A stretch of 6,985 nucleotides of DNA from contig CACZPG010000027.1 of the NCBI GenBank assembly GCA_902782965.1, positions 1 through 6,985 of the forward strand. Direction: 5' to 3'. The DNA comes from an uncultured Lachnospiraceae bacterium (lineage in GTDB: Bacteria; Bacillota; Clostridia; Lachnospirales; Lachnospiraceae). The translations under genes and the position numbers were made by a program. Every line of letters begins with the position of its first letter. Within the stretch, counting starts at the first letter, position 1. Positions 1 through 6,959 of this stretch are shown one piece after another. The notes under the pieces are model-generated. The model ran no database searches. It had not been told where the DNA came from and worked only from the letters and a program-made list of their open reading frames with translations.

Positions 1-710
1 ATGTCAACCATCTCCTTGGCATTTCCTTCCTTCAGAAGATTGCCATGATTGAGAACAAGTACATCATCACAGTATTTAATTACACTACCCATATCATGCG
101 TTACAAGAAGAATTGTAGTACCCTTCTTCTTTATCTCATTCATTTTGTTAAAGCATTTAGCCTGAAAATAAATATCACCAACTGAAAGGGCTTCATCTAC
201 TATCAGAATGTCAGGATCGACATTAATAGCCACTGCAAAAGCCAAGCGGGCAAACATACCACTGGAATAAGTCTTTACAGGCTGCTTTATGAAATCTCCA
301 ATACCGGCAAAATCAATTATTGCAGGAACTCTTTGCTTCATCTCTTCATCCGTGTATCCCATCATGGATCCATTCAGATAAATATTTTCCAGCCCGGTAT
401 ATTCCATATTGAAACCGGCGCCAAGCTCCAGAAGTGCTGCTATCTTTCCGCTGACCCGGACCTCTCCGGAAGAAGGAGTAAGCACCCCGGTTATTATTTT
501 CAAAAGCGTTGATTTACCTGCACCATTAGTTCCGATAAACCCAACAGTCTGACCTTTCTCAACATTGAATGAAATATCATTAAGAGCATAGTACTCCTTA
601 TAAAGCTGCTTTTTAGAAAGGTTCAGCGCATCCTTAAGACGATCCACAGGCCTGTCATACAATTTATATATTTTAGAAATATTATGTATCTCTACAGCAT
701 AATCACTCAT
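1..710 (-). CDS. Polysaccharide/teichoic-acid-type ABC transporter ATP-binding protein (partial, 3' end outside window)
   Basis: This is the ATPase that drives export of a lipid-linked polysaccharide through the permease encoded just upstream; it acts at the inner face of the membrane. My translation gives 236 complete codons before the left edge, so the C-terminus is missing. The nucleotide-binding domain is complete in its motifs: Walker A GTNGAGKST (residues 60-68), a family-typical LLELGAGF segment (about 93-100), the signature YSSGM (148-152), Walker B ILIVDE (168-173) followed by ALSVGD, and the switch histidine H205 in VTHDM. The short YSSGM signature and the LLELGAGF segment are characteristic of the TagH/RgpD/Wzt branch rather than of nutrient importers. 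The ATG at 710 is preceded by AAGGTGA at good spacing, and an in-frame TAA lies upstream with no other start between. Whether a Wzt-like glycan-binding C-terminal domain follows cannot be seen. It begins 40 bases after the permease stop, so the pair is very probably co-transcribed. Confidence 0.95.
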   Translation of the reverse strand, partial: MSDYAVEIHNISKIYKLYDRPVDRLKDALNLSKKQLYKEYYALNDISFNVEKGQTVGFIGTNGAGKSTLLKIITGVLTPSSGEVRVSGKIAALLELGAGFNMEYTGLENIYLNGSMMGYTDEEMKQRVPAIIDFAGIGDFIKQPVKTYSSGMFARLAFAVAINVDPDILIVDEALSVGDIYFQAKCFNKMNEIKKKGTTILLVTHDMGSVIKYCDDVLVLNHGNLLKEGNAKEMVD

Positions 711-750
711 ACAATCACCTTTTTATTAACCATATAGAAAAACTCATCAA

Positions 751-1731
751 CTATAATACATCTGCAAAATGTGGCTGAAGCTTTTTGAACAGTGATGAAC
801 TGACAACCAGCAATATAATCACAAAGCACCAGAAATACAGCATATTACCTATCCTTGCAAATGCATTTATATGATATAGAAGCGAATCTCTATATCCCGT
901 AATAATATAATATGCGGGATTAAGCTTAAATATCCACATCTTTCCTGCAGGAACAATTGCCGGATTCCACATGATAGGTGTTGCCCACATAAGAATCTGA
1001 AGAATAACTCCTACAAATTGTGAAAGGTCTCTTACAAAAAGCTGGATAGCACTTGTAGCATACGCAAGTGCCATAGTCATTACAATCGAACAGCCTGAAT
1101 AATAAATGAGCTGCAGCCAGTACAGATTAGGAAAATGTCCTAAAGCAATATATGTGATGAAAAGAATCACCATAAATGCAGCATGTATCAAATAAGCAGA
1201 AAACACTTTTACTGCCGGAAGAATACTAATCTTAAACAATACCTTTTTGACCAGGTAAGAATACTCGATCAGCGCCATTGTTCCATTTGTAAGTGCATCC
1301 TGAATAAAGAACCACGGGATCATACCTGCGATTAACCATAGAACAAACGGGTGTCCATCTACATCTCCATTGTGGAATGCGAATTGGAATACTATCCAAT
1401 AAAGAACTATAGTAACCAATGGATTGATAAACGCCCAGAATATTCCAAGATATGAACCAACATACTTAACCTTAAAGTCATTTTTTGCAAGATTAAAGGT
1501 CACTCTTTTATTAACAATAACTTCGTATGGCAGATCAAATATTGCCTGTGCCTTGATTCCGAAAAACAGAAGCAATATATCAAATGCTACACACCATATT
1601 ATTCTTGATATCACAGGAGACAGAAATCCTCCCTGTATAACATTCGGAAAAAGAGCAGTTTTGGATGATATAAAGATCAATATATCTAACACCACTGCAG
1701 CTAATAAAACAATTAAGTATTGTCTTTTCAT
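751..1731 (-). CDS. ABC-2 type polysaccharide export permease with N-terminal two-helix extension
   Basis: This 326-residue membrane protein is the channel-forming partner of the downstream ATPase and would export the finished polysaccharide. The family core starts near residue 79 with an amphipathic coupling region (LAKNDFKVKYVGSYLG, 81-96) followed by WAFINPL, and ends with FADVL, both typical of the Wzm/TagG/RgpC group. Hydrophobic segments are visible at about 97-118, 130-145, 175-197, 206-228, 236-255 and 297-315. Ahead of the core are two further hydrophobic stretches, at about 5-22 and 44-59, so the protein is some 60 residues longer than the usual 255-275 of this family. The ATG at 1731 has GAAAGG nine bases upstream, and the same frame holds a TGA further upstream with no alternative ATG, so the long start is supported and the extension is not a start-calling artefact. 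The 44-base gap behind the preceding gene shows no hairpin. The exporter family is secure; the cargo is inferred from neighbours. Confidence 0.93.
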   Translation of the reverse strand: MKRQYLIVLLAAVVLDILIFISSKTALFPNVIQGGFLSPVISRIIWCVAFDILLLFFGIKAQAIFDLPYEVIVNKRVTFNLAKNDFKVKYVGSYLGIFWAFINPLVTIVLYWIVFQFAFHNGDVDGHPFVLWLIAGMIPWFFIQDALTNGTMALIEYSYLVKKVLFKISILPAVKVFSAYLIHAAFMVILFITYIALGHFPNLYWLQLIYYSGCSIVMTMALAYATSAIQLFVRDLSQFVGVILQILMWATPIMWNPAIVPAGKMWIFKLNPAYYIITGYRDSLLYHINAFARIGNMLYFWCFVIILLVVSSSLFKKLQPHFADVL

Positions 1732-1775
1732 TATAATCAGCCTTTCATTACATCAATTTATAACTATTTATGTCT

Positions 1776-4745
1776 TTATCCCTGAGCAATCCATTCCCCA
1801 GAATTATTATCTACATGTTTAACACCATTCCCATAATAGTTATCTTCTACAGAAAAGATTCTTGTAAATTCCTCAGGCAATACACCTGACTTTGCAAAAG
1901 CAACAAATAATTTGGAAGCTATAATTGGATCAACTTTCAAATCACAGCCAATATAATCCTCAAAAGATTTAAAATCTCTTATATAATCAATAATTGCATC
2001 CTGCATTAAGAAAATCTGAGAGGAACAATCATCTTTTTCACCATATACGGCTCTGACTCCATTAGAATCATCTTTTTCAAAATACATCAATTGACCATAT
2101 GGAGCCTGTAGAATTGATTCCAGATAAAGGGTAAACTTTGAGAGATTATCACTATCTACATCTTTTCCTTTTGTAAATAATCCTTCACATTTACATTCTA
2201 TTTTCTCAGGTTTACTATTTAGTCCTGTAAGTAGATAAAAACCGTCTATTTTTTCTGATAGTAACTTAGCCAGATGGTATTGAATTGTGCCACTATATCC
2301 AAGATCTATGACCACAGGTCTTCTCGAACTATCTTTGATGATGTCATTAGCATAAGCCAGATAGTTTTGCCTTTGATTATTGCAACTAATCAGATAATCT
2401 TCAGTCTTATTCTCTATTATCTTCATAACAGCATCTATCTGGTCAGGCATTTTAATATTAATAAAATAATATTCAGGCTTAGATTCCATACCCAGTCTTG
2501 TCTCTAAAAGATTAGCTAATGATCCAGTGTATTCTTCTTTTAAAATATCTATTACATCTCCTCGAGATTTAATATCAGCTACACTTAAAGCCCTGCGCGA
2601 AGCCAGAAAATACTCATTAGGACTCATTTTTTCTGAATGATCTTCATAATAAATCTCATACATCTTCTTTAGTAAATAGCCCTCACGGGAAAGAAACAGA
2701 ATCTGCTGATCCATATCAATATACTGAGGAATCGCCTGTAAAAATGAGATAAATAAAGATGCGAACATGGCCTTTGAAATACTCGTATTATCTACATCTG
2801 AAAGCTTTATCTTCTCATTTAAAGCAAAGGGCGAATTAAATATATATTGATTAATGATCCCTCCCAAAACATAACTATGCGCTATTGATTTTGAGTCTGA
2901 GATATCAATAAAATCATCTAACTCTGACAGTTCAAAAAGCATTTTCCCACTTAGTACAGGATATACATTGATTCCATAATCCCCCGGAAGCTGGGCATCT
3001 GAACATAAATTATCACCTACATGGATTATTCTTAATCCTTTCCATTCTTCCGCAAGTTTTTTCCACAGGGATTTGTCATCTTTCCTAAGACCTGCCTCGC
3101 AAGATATGATCATTTCATCATAATCATCATATCCACATTTTTTCAGCATTCTATCTATAATCTCAGAGGTCAGATACATATCGCTTACTAAATATATCTT
3201 TTTAACATTACGTCTAAGATATTCATAGATTTCACGTACATCATATCTAGGAATACATAAATCGTATTCCAAAGTTATTTCCATTTTCTTTATTGACTCT
3301 GCTATCTCTTCTGATATATCTGATACATTCGGAAGTTCGTCATAGATATCATCAATATTTGTATTTGCACCTTTTTTAGACCATGCAGCGTTCTCAGCAT
3401 CTTTCCTTATCTTTAGGAAATCAACACTTATGTGAAACTCTTTTTCAATCCTTTCAGTCATTATTTCAAAAAGATCGTCTGGATTAAGTATTTTTCGGGT
3501 AATAAGTGTATCAAATATATCAAAACTAACTATATCAAATTCACCAAGGTACTTCTTAGCAGATTCAACATTATAGCTTAAATACTGATTATACAGTTTA
3601 TTGCTTTTGCTAAATCTTACTACACCCTCCTGGGAATCACCTATCGCAAGTATAAATCCTCTACTCTCTGCTATCTTAGCAAAGGCTCTTTCAATAGCAT
3701 GTGAAAGGGTACCATCTGTCTGTCCATTCTCTTCATCAAAATCGTTATAAGAATAGTTTCTGTCGAATAAAGGTCTGACTGCATCTGTTCTCGCCCAGAA
3801 AAAACTCCCTACCGGATAATTAAACAAAGAATCTTTATATTTAAAATCAAATTCTCCGCTCAATTCAATTGCTTTCGATTTGTTCTGCAGCCAGTTGTGC
3901 GCAAATATAGGCATGGTTGACACTGTTTCAGGTATGTATAGTCCAACCTTTCTATCCGACTGAAGTATCGCAAATATCTTTTTTACCTGCATTTCACTTC
4001 CACATAATTCCTTAAGCGCAGAAGTCCTCCACTCCATCTGTTCTTTTCCGGTAAAGAGAGATTTCTTAGAATGAACATGCATGAAGATATCATGTTCAGA
4101 TATTTCTTTTCCAAACAACACTAAAGCAGGGGCAATGTCTCTACCCCTGTTTTGTGTAGTTCTAACTATAATAGTCTGTACCATTTCCAAGCCTGCAAAG
4201 CTTTTGCAAATACTTTGAGTATCTGCTGTTTCCTGACAAGAAACATATAAATCAAAAACAAATGGAATATTTTTAAAGTATTCCAAAAATTCGTCTAATA
4301 AATCAACATAATAAAGATGTAAGTGAATCGCAATCTTTTCACCATTAGTTGATGCTGCCGGGTAAATAGAATCAAACCTTACTGCATTACCTTTTATTGC
4401 TTGAGGATATCCGTTCCTGACTCTTGGAGTATCCTTAGTCTTGAACCTTTCAAATATGGCTTCTTTGGTAGAGGCGTCATAGGTAAACTTTCCTCTTTTT
4501 TTTCTATTGATAACAGGCATAAAAATCGAGGCCGCCTCATAGGTTTCCAAATACATTCTGGAAACACGATTTGCATCATACTGAGCATCTAATAGTTCCC
4601 ATCTCAGCCCGTTGTTTTCTCTTTTTAATTCATCTATTTCATTTTTTAATTCATTAATTATCTGATCGGATATATTTTTCTTTTGAGGAAATAATGACTG
4701 TAATTCCTCAACATCCATATCATTCATTTCTTCCATATTATTCAT
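1776..4745 (-). CDS. Large multidomain protein: coiled coil, RgpF-like region, HAD hydrolase-like domain, unassigned C-terminal region
   Basis: Predicted soluble, 989 residues from the ATG chosen here. (1) Residues 25-59 are rich in Leu, Ile, Glu and Lys with heptad spacing, a likely coiled coil. (2) About 115-385 resembles the RgpF family of rhamnan synthesis: IAIHLHLYY, then NRGRDIAPAL (199-208), HVHSKKS (223-229) and YPVGSFFWAR (310-319). (3) About 402-598 is a HAD-type domain with motif I DIFDT (D409, D412), motif II VSD (S521), a lysine at 555 or 558 and motif III-IV GDN with D583, so the catalytic set looks intact. (4) About 623-983 contains FLSREGYLL (684-692), FLASRRAL (713-720) and IDLGYSGTIQ (813-822); I cannot name this region, though similar tails occur in proteins described only as predicted HAD hydrolases (COG5610-like). 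RgpF proteins take part in rhamnose polymer assembly, so sugar transfer plus a phosphatase or structural HAD role is the best guess. A GTG start at 4766 is possible but lacks a Shine-Dalgarno sequence. It is noticeably AT-richer than the flanking genes. Confidence 0.9.
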   Translation of the reverse strand: MNNMEEMNDMDVEELQSLFPQKKNISDQIINELKNEIDELKRENNGLRWELLDAQYDANRVSRMYLETYEAASIFMPVINRKKRGKFTYDASTKEAIFERFKTKDTPRVRNGYPQAIKGNAVRFDSIYPAASTNGEKIAIHLHLYYVDLLDEFLEYFKNIPFVFDLYVSCQETADTQSICKSFAGLEMVQTIIVRTTQNRGRDIAPALVLFGKEISEHDIFMHVHSKKSLFTGKEQMEWRTSALKELCGSEMQVKKIFAILQSDRKVGLYIPETVSTMPIFAHNWLQNKSKAIELSGEFDFKYKDSLFNYPVGSFFWARTDAVRPLFDRNYSYNDFDEENGQTDGTLSHAIERAFAKIAESRGFILAIGDSQEGVVRFSKSNKLYNQYLSYNVESAKKYLGEFDIVSFDIFDTLITRKILNPDDLFEIMTERIEKEFHISVDFLKIRKDAENAAWSKKGANTNIDDIYDELPNVSDISEEIAESIKKMEITLEYDLCIPRYDVREIYEYLRRNVKKIYLVSDMYLTSEIIDRMLKKCGYDDYDEMIISCEAGLRKDDKSLWKKLAEEWKGLRIIHVGDNLCSDAQLPGDYGINVYPVLSGKMLFELSELDDFIDISDSKSIAHSYVLGGIINQYIFNSPFALNEKIKLSDVDNTSISKAMFASLFISFLQAIPQYIDMDQQILFLSREGYLLKKMYEIYYEDHSEKMSPNEYFLASRRALSVADIKSRGDVIDILKEEYTGSLANLLETRLGMESKPEYYFINIKMPDQIDAVMKIIENKTEDYLISCNNQRQNYLAYANDIIKDSSRRPVVIDLGYSGTIQYHLAKLLSEKIDGFYLLTGLNSKPEKIECKCEGLFTKGKDVDSDNLSKFTLYLESILQAPYGQLMYFEKDDSNGVRAVYGEKDDCSSQIFLMQDAIIDYIRDFKSFEDYIGCDLKVDPIIASKLFVAFAKSGVLPEEFTRIFSVEDNYYGNGVKHVDNNSGEWIAQG

Positions 4746-4750
4746 AACAG

Positions 4751-4755
4751 CCTCT
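4751..4755 (-). promoter_or_regulatory. Ribosome binding site that fixes the start of the RgpF/HAD gene
   Basis: On the minus strand AGAGG is followed by the five-base spacer CTGTT and then ATG at 4745-4743. The longer alternative, GTG at 4766-4764, sits one base after the stop codon of the preceding gene and has only an AT-rich sequence before it (CGATTTATAAA). The site therefore favours the ATG, removing seven residues. ATG codons at 4736 and 4727 are further in-frame options with poorer spacing. Confidence 0.65.
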
Positions 4756-4767
4756 GAATGAAACACT

Positions 4768-6042
4768 TTATAAATCGTTTAACAACTCAATAAAACTATC
4801 TGTATTTTTCTCTAAATCATATGTCTCATCTATAAATCTCATTGAATTATCACCAGTAGGTTTAATACTTCCCATGTAAAGACCAATGATTTTATTTATG
4901 TAATCACTTACACTTACGCAGTAATAATAATCCACTCCGGATTTAGCGGGTATACCTTCTATTCCGATTTCATTTGTCAGAACAGTTGCTCCTGCAGATA
5001 ATGCTTCAAGAGTTTTTATCTTAATCCCTGCCCCTTTTCCAAGTGGTGCCACAAAACAGAGACAATTACGTAAGTAGTAACCGGGATCATCTACATATCC
5101 ACGAATATGGATTCTGTCGCTTTCGTATTTTTGAAGCGTAGCATCATTAGTCTTGCCGATTATTTCCAGTTCTATATCCGTGTTTTTCAATGCAGGCATT
5201 ATACCATCTATAATACGTTTTGCACATTCAATATTTTCCGGTCTGAACATTGCCCCATAAAACATAATAAAAGTTCGACTGTCAGTCGAATTCTCATTTC
5301 GGTCTGTTTCATTACTATCAGGTCTGTAATTATCATAATATGGAGCTGTTACATATATCTTCCCGGCATCGATCTGACTTTTCATCAGAAGATCCCGGTC
5401 TTTTGTACTGTAAACTATTATTTTATCACATTTTGACAGACCGGACAGTTCTATTTTTTTCCCGGTCCTGTATATGTCATAATAATATCTCTTCTTTATA
5501 AGGTTTTTCTCAGCTTTATACTGTCTTCCCAGACGCTGAAAGAAAACATCCTCTTCCATACAGACTACCCGGGCATCAGGAAAGTGTTTCTTTATTTCCG
5601 GCAGCAGGAGCAGCATACCTGTCCATTCAAGTACCACTATGTCTACACCGGCCGATGCTGAAGTTGATTCTGAAGGAGCTTTGGAATCTGATTCTGAAAG
5701 ACTCTCAGCATATTCCTTTATCATGGATCTGAGCAGCTGATACTCATAAGACATGATCAGATGACCGAGCCTATGCCGGGGATTCAAGGCCGAACCGGCA
5801 TTATAAAACTTCCTGAAGGTATTTCTCAGTATTCCACCCTCATATAATCTATATGAATAACTGATTCCATATTCATCCAGATCAATCTTTTCCAGTTCAT
5901 CTTTTCTTGCAAGCGTGAGAAGATGAATATCGAATTCACCGGATTCCTGCAATTTCTTTATATAAAAATTCTGAGTTTTACCTCCACCATGTGGTACATT
6001 GTCATATGGCACTGACGGAGATATCCAGAGTATTTTTTTCAC
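4768..6042 (-). CDS. Glycosyltransferase, GT4 type (GT-B fold)
   Basis: A 424-residue cytoplasmic glycosyltransferase that probably transfers a sugar from a nucleotide-sugar donor to a growing lipid-linked glycan. The N-terminal Rossmann half opens with ILWISPSVPYD and a glycine loop GGGK (19-22). The C-terminal half shows FYGAMFRPEN (261-270), LEIIGK (292-297), IHIRGYVDD (311-319) and the donor-site segment PLGKGAGIKIKTLEALSAG (333-351), in which E346 matches the conserved glutamate of GT4 enzymes; TNEIGIEGIP (356-365) follows. Length and layout are normal for the family. Two hydrophilic low-complexity stretches stand out: 113-131, rich in Ser and Glu, and 239-257, rich in Asn, Asp and Ser at the inter-domain linker. 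The start is GTG, chosen because GAGGTG lies five bases upstream and an in-frame TGA excludes any longer form. It follows the GT2 gene after 62 bases. Donor and acceptor cannot be read from the sequence. Confidence 0.93.
   Translation of the reverse strand: MKKILWISPSVPYDNVPHGGGKTQNFYIKKLQESGEFDIHLLTLARKDELEKIDLDEYGISYSYRLYEGGILRNTFRKFYNAGSALNPRHRLGHLIMSYEYQLLRSMIKEYAESLSESDSKAPSESTSASAGVDIVVLEWTGMLLLLPEIKKHFPDARVVCMEEDVFFQRLGRQYKAEKNLIKKRYYYDIYRTGKKIELSGLSKCDKIIVYSTKDRDLLMKSQIDAGKIYVTAPYYDNYRPDSNETDRNENSTDSRTFIMFYGAMFRPENIECAKRIIDGIMPALKNTDIELEIIGKTNDATLQKYESDRIHIRGYVDDPGYYLRNCLCFVAPLGKGAGIKIKTLEALSAGATVLTNEIGIEGIPAKSGVDYYYCVSVSDYINKIIGLYMGSIKPTGDNSMRFIDETYDLEKNTDSFIELLNDL
5665..5698. repeat. 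Short in-frame direct repeat inside the GT4 gene
   Basis: The ten-base word tgattctgaa (plus strand) occurs at 5665-5674 and again at 5689-5698, a period of 24 bases or eight codons. In the protein it gives Ser-Glu-Ser at residues 116-118 and 124-126 within the Ser-rich insertion. It looks like a small local duplication in a tolerant loop rather than a functional DNA element. Confidence 0.6.
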
Positions 6043-6104
6043 GTGTACACCTCATTGAGTATTTATTTACACTATTCTCCTGCGGTATTCCACACCACCT
6101 TGTT
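6043..6104 (-). other. Gap between the GT2 and GT4 genes, no clear signal
   Basis: This is the longest gap in the window at 62 bases. Besides the GT4 ribosome binding site it holds a second purine-rich AGGAGA about 30 bases further upstream, followed by GTG and immediately TAA, so it cannot express a peptide. I see no convincing -35/-10 pair, hairpin or T-run, which supports read-through between the two glycosyltransferase genes. Confidence 0.5.
6048..6053 (-). promoter_or_regulatory. Ribosome binding site for the GTG-started GT4 gene
   Basis: GAGGTG on the minus strand, then the five-base spacer TACAC, then GTG at 6042-6040. An in-frame TGA immediately upstream (6052-6054) overlaps this site, so no longer reading is possible, and the next in-frame candidate is inside the conserved N-terminal strand. 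This settles the non-ATG start. Confidence 0.75.
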
Positions 6105-6959
6105 TCATTTTCCATACATATATTTTCTGTATACTCTTGCAGACTCAGCCGTATTCTTCAGAAGGAATCTGAGCCTCTTGTTGTCATTGTTAGTACGATT
6201 CCTGGTTGATACACCGTCTGCATGTATCACCTGAATGTCAGGATAATACATTATACTGTAGCCTTCTCTTCTGCATCTCTCATGTAAAATGTATTCTTCA
6301 TAATAGAACTTTGTTTCAGGTTCGAAAAGTTTTTCTTCGCTGTTTATAAATCTGTTGCTCAGAATAATACATGCTCCACAGGGTACTATTCCTTCTTTCT
6401 TTCTATCTATAAAGCCATTATTACCGTATGTACTTAATTTTCTTCCTACCACTGCACTCACTAACGGAAACAAAAGCAGCGAAGTCTCATTCAGAAGAAT
6501 TGTCCGATTTAATTCCTGCAGAGTACGCCCCCGGAAAGCAATCGGACTCTGATGTTCACCACTGACTGAACTTAATACATCCGGGCTAAGAATGTCCCAT
6601 CTATATTTATTATAGCTTTCAAGGCATTTCTTAATAAATGCCTTATCCTCGAAGGTTATATCATTATTAGCCACTATCATAAAATCCGGTGAAAAGCTTT
6701 CCTTCAGTCCTTTGTAGCCAATATTATTTGCATGAGAGAAACCACTGGGCTCCTGTATCCTGATAATTTCAAGCATTTGGGAACCGGCATAACGTTCTGA
6801 AAGTCTGTCTCGTTCAGACTCCGTCTTATTGGTATCATTATCCACAATCAGAACTCTTATATCATATCCTTCTCTGTCCAGATTAAGAATAGATCTGATA
6901 CATCTGTCAGTCACATCTATATTTCCATAATGAAGTATTACAAATCCAAACTTTTCCAT
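6105..6959 (-). CDS. Glycosyltransferase family 2 protein (GT-A fold, rhamnosyltransferase-like)
   Basis: A 284-residue GT-A glycosyltransferase expected to add a sugar to the polysaccharide intermediate at the cytoplasmic membrane face. The fold is read from VILHYGN (7-13), the nucleotide-contacting VDND (39-42), the GFSHANNIGY segment (73-82), and the metal-binding DXD equivalent VANNDITF (96-103, D100). The acceptor-side block begins at GACIIL (195-200) and continues with FYYEEYILHERCRREGY (218-234), where E221-E222 takes the place of the more common Glu-Asp pair, and then PDIQVIHADG (240-249) with conserved H246. There is no membrane segment. The layout resembles the rhamnosyltransferase-like branch of GT2, but substrate prediction inside GT2 is weak. 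The ATG has AGGG seven bases upstream, and an in-frame TAA at 6978-6980 shows that the gene is complete at its 5' end. It is the first gene visible; whether the operon begins further upstream cannot be told. Confidence 0.93.
   Translation of the reverse strand: MEKFGFVILHYGNIDVTDRCIRSILNLDREGYDIRVLIVDNDTNKTESERDRLSERYAGSQMLEIIRIQEPSGFSHANNIGYKGLKESFSPDFMIVANNDITFEDKAFIKKCLESYNKYRWDILSPDVLSSVSGEHQSPIAFRGRTLQELNRTILLNETSLLLFPLVSAVVGRKLSTYGNNGFIDRKKEGIVPCGACIILSNRFINSEEKLFEPETKFYYEEYILHERCRREGYSIMYYPDIQVIHADGVSTRNRTNNDNKRLRFLLKNTAESARVYRKYMYGK

Noticed and set aside
1424..1822. Plus-strand open frame of 132 codons opposite the permease and the 3' end of the large gene
   Set aside because: It lies wholly antisense to two well-supported genes and their gap, has no recognisable domain, and its product looks like reverse-strand translation of membrane-protein codons.
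4394..4588. Minus-strand 64-codon frame overlapping the large gene in another frame
   Set aside because: It is embedded in the coding sequence with no own ribosome binding site noted and no family resemblance.
5107..5436. Plus-strand open frame of 109 codons inside the GT4 gene
   Set aside because: It is antisense to the conserved C-terminal half of the glycosyltransferase; its composition (many Ile, Phe, Tyr, Ser) fits a chance frame in AT-rich DNA.
6043..6050. GTGTACAC palindrome next to the GT4 start codon
   Set aside because: An eight-base palindrome is expected by chance, and it coincides with the ribosome binding site and spacer; there is no second copy or wider dyad to suggest an operator.
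6063..6090. Possible promoter or leader peptide in the GT2-GT4 gap
   Set aside because: AT-rich words resembling a -10 box are present but no paired -35 box is visible, and the AGGAGA there leads only to GTG followed at once by a stop codon.
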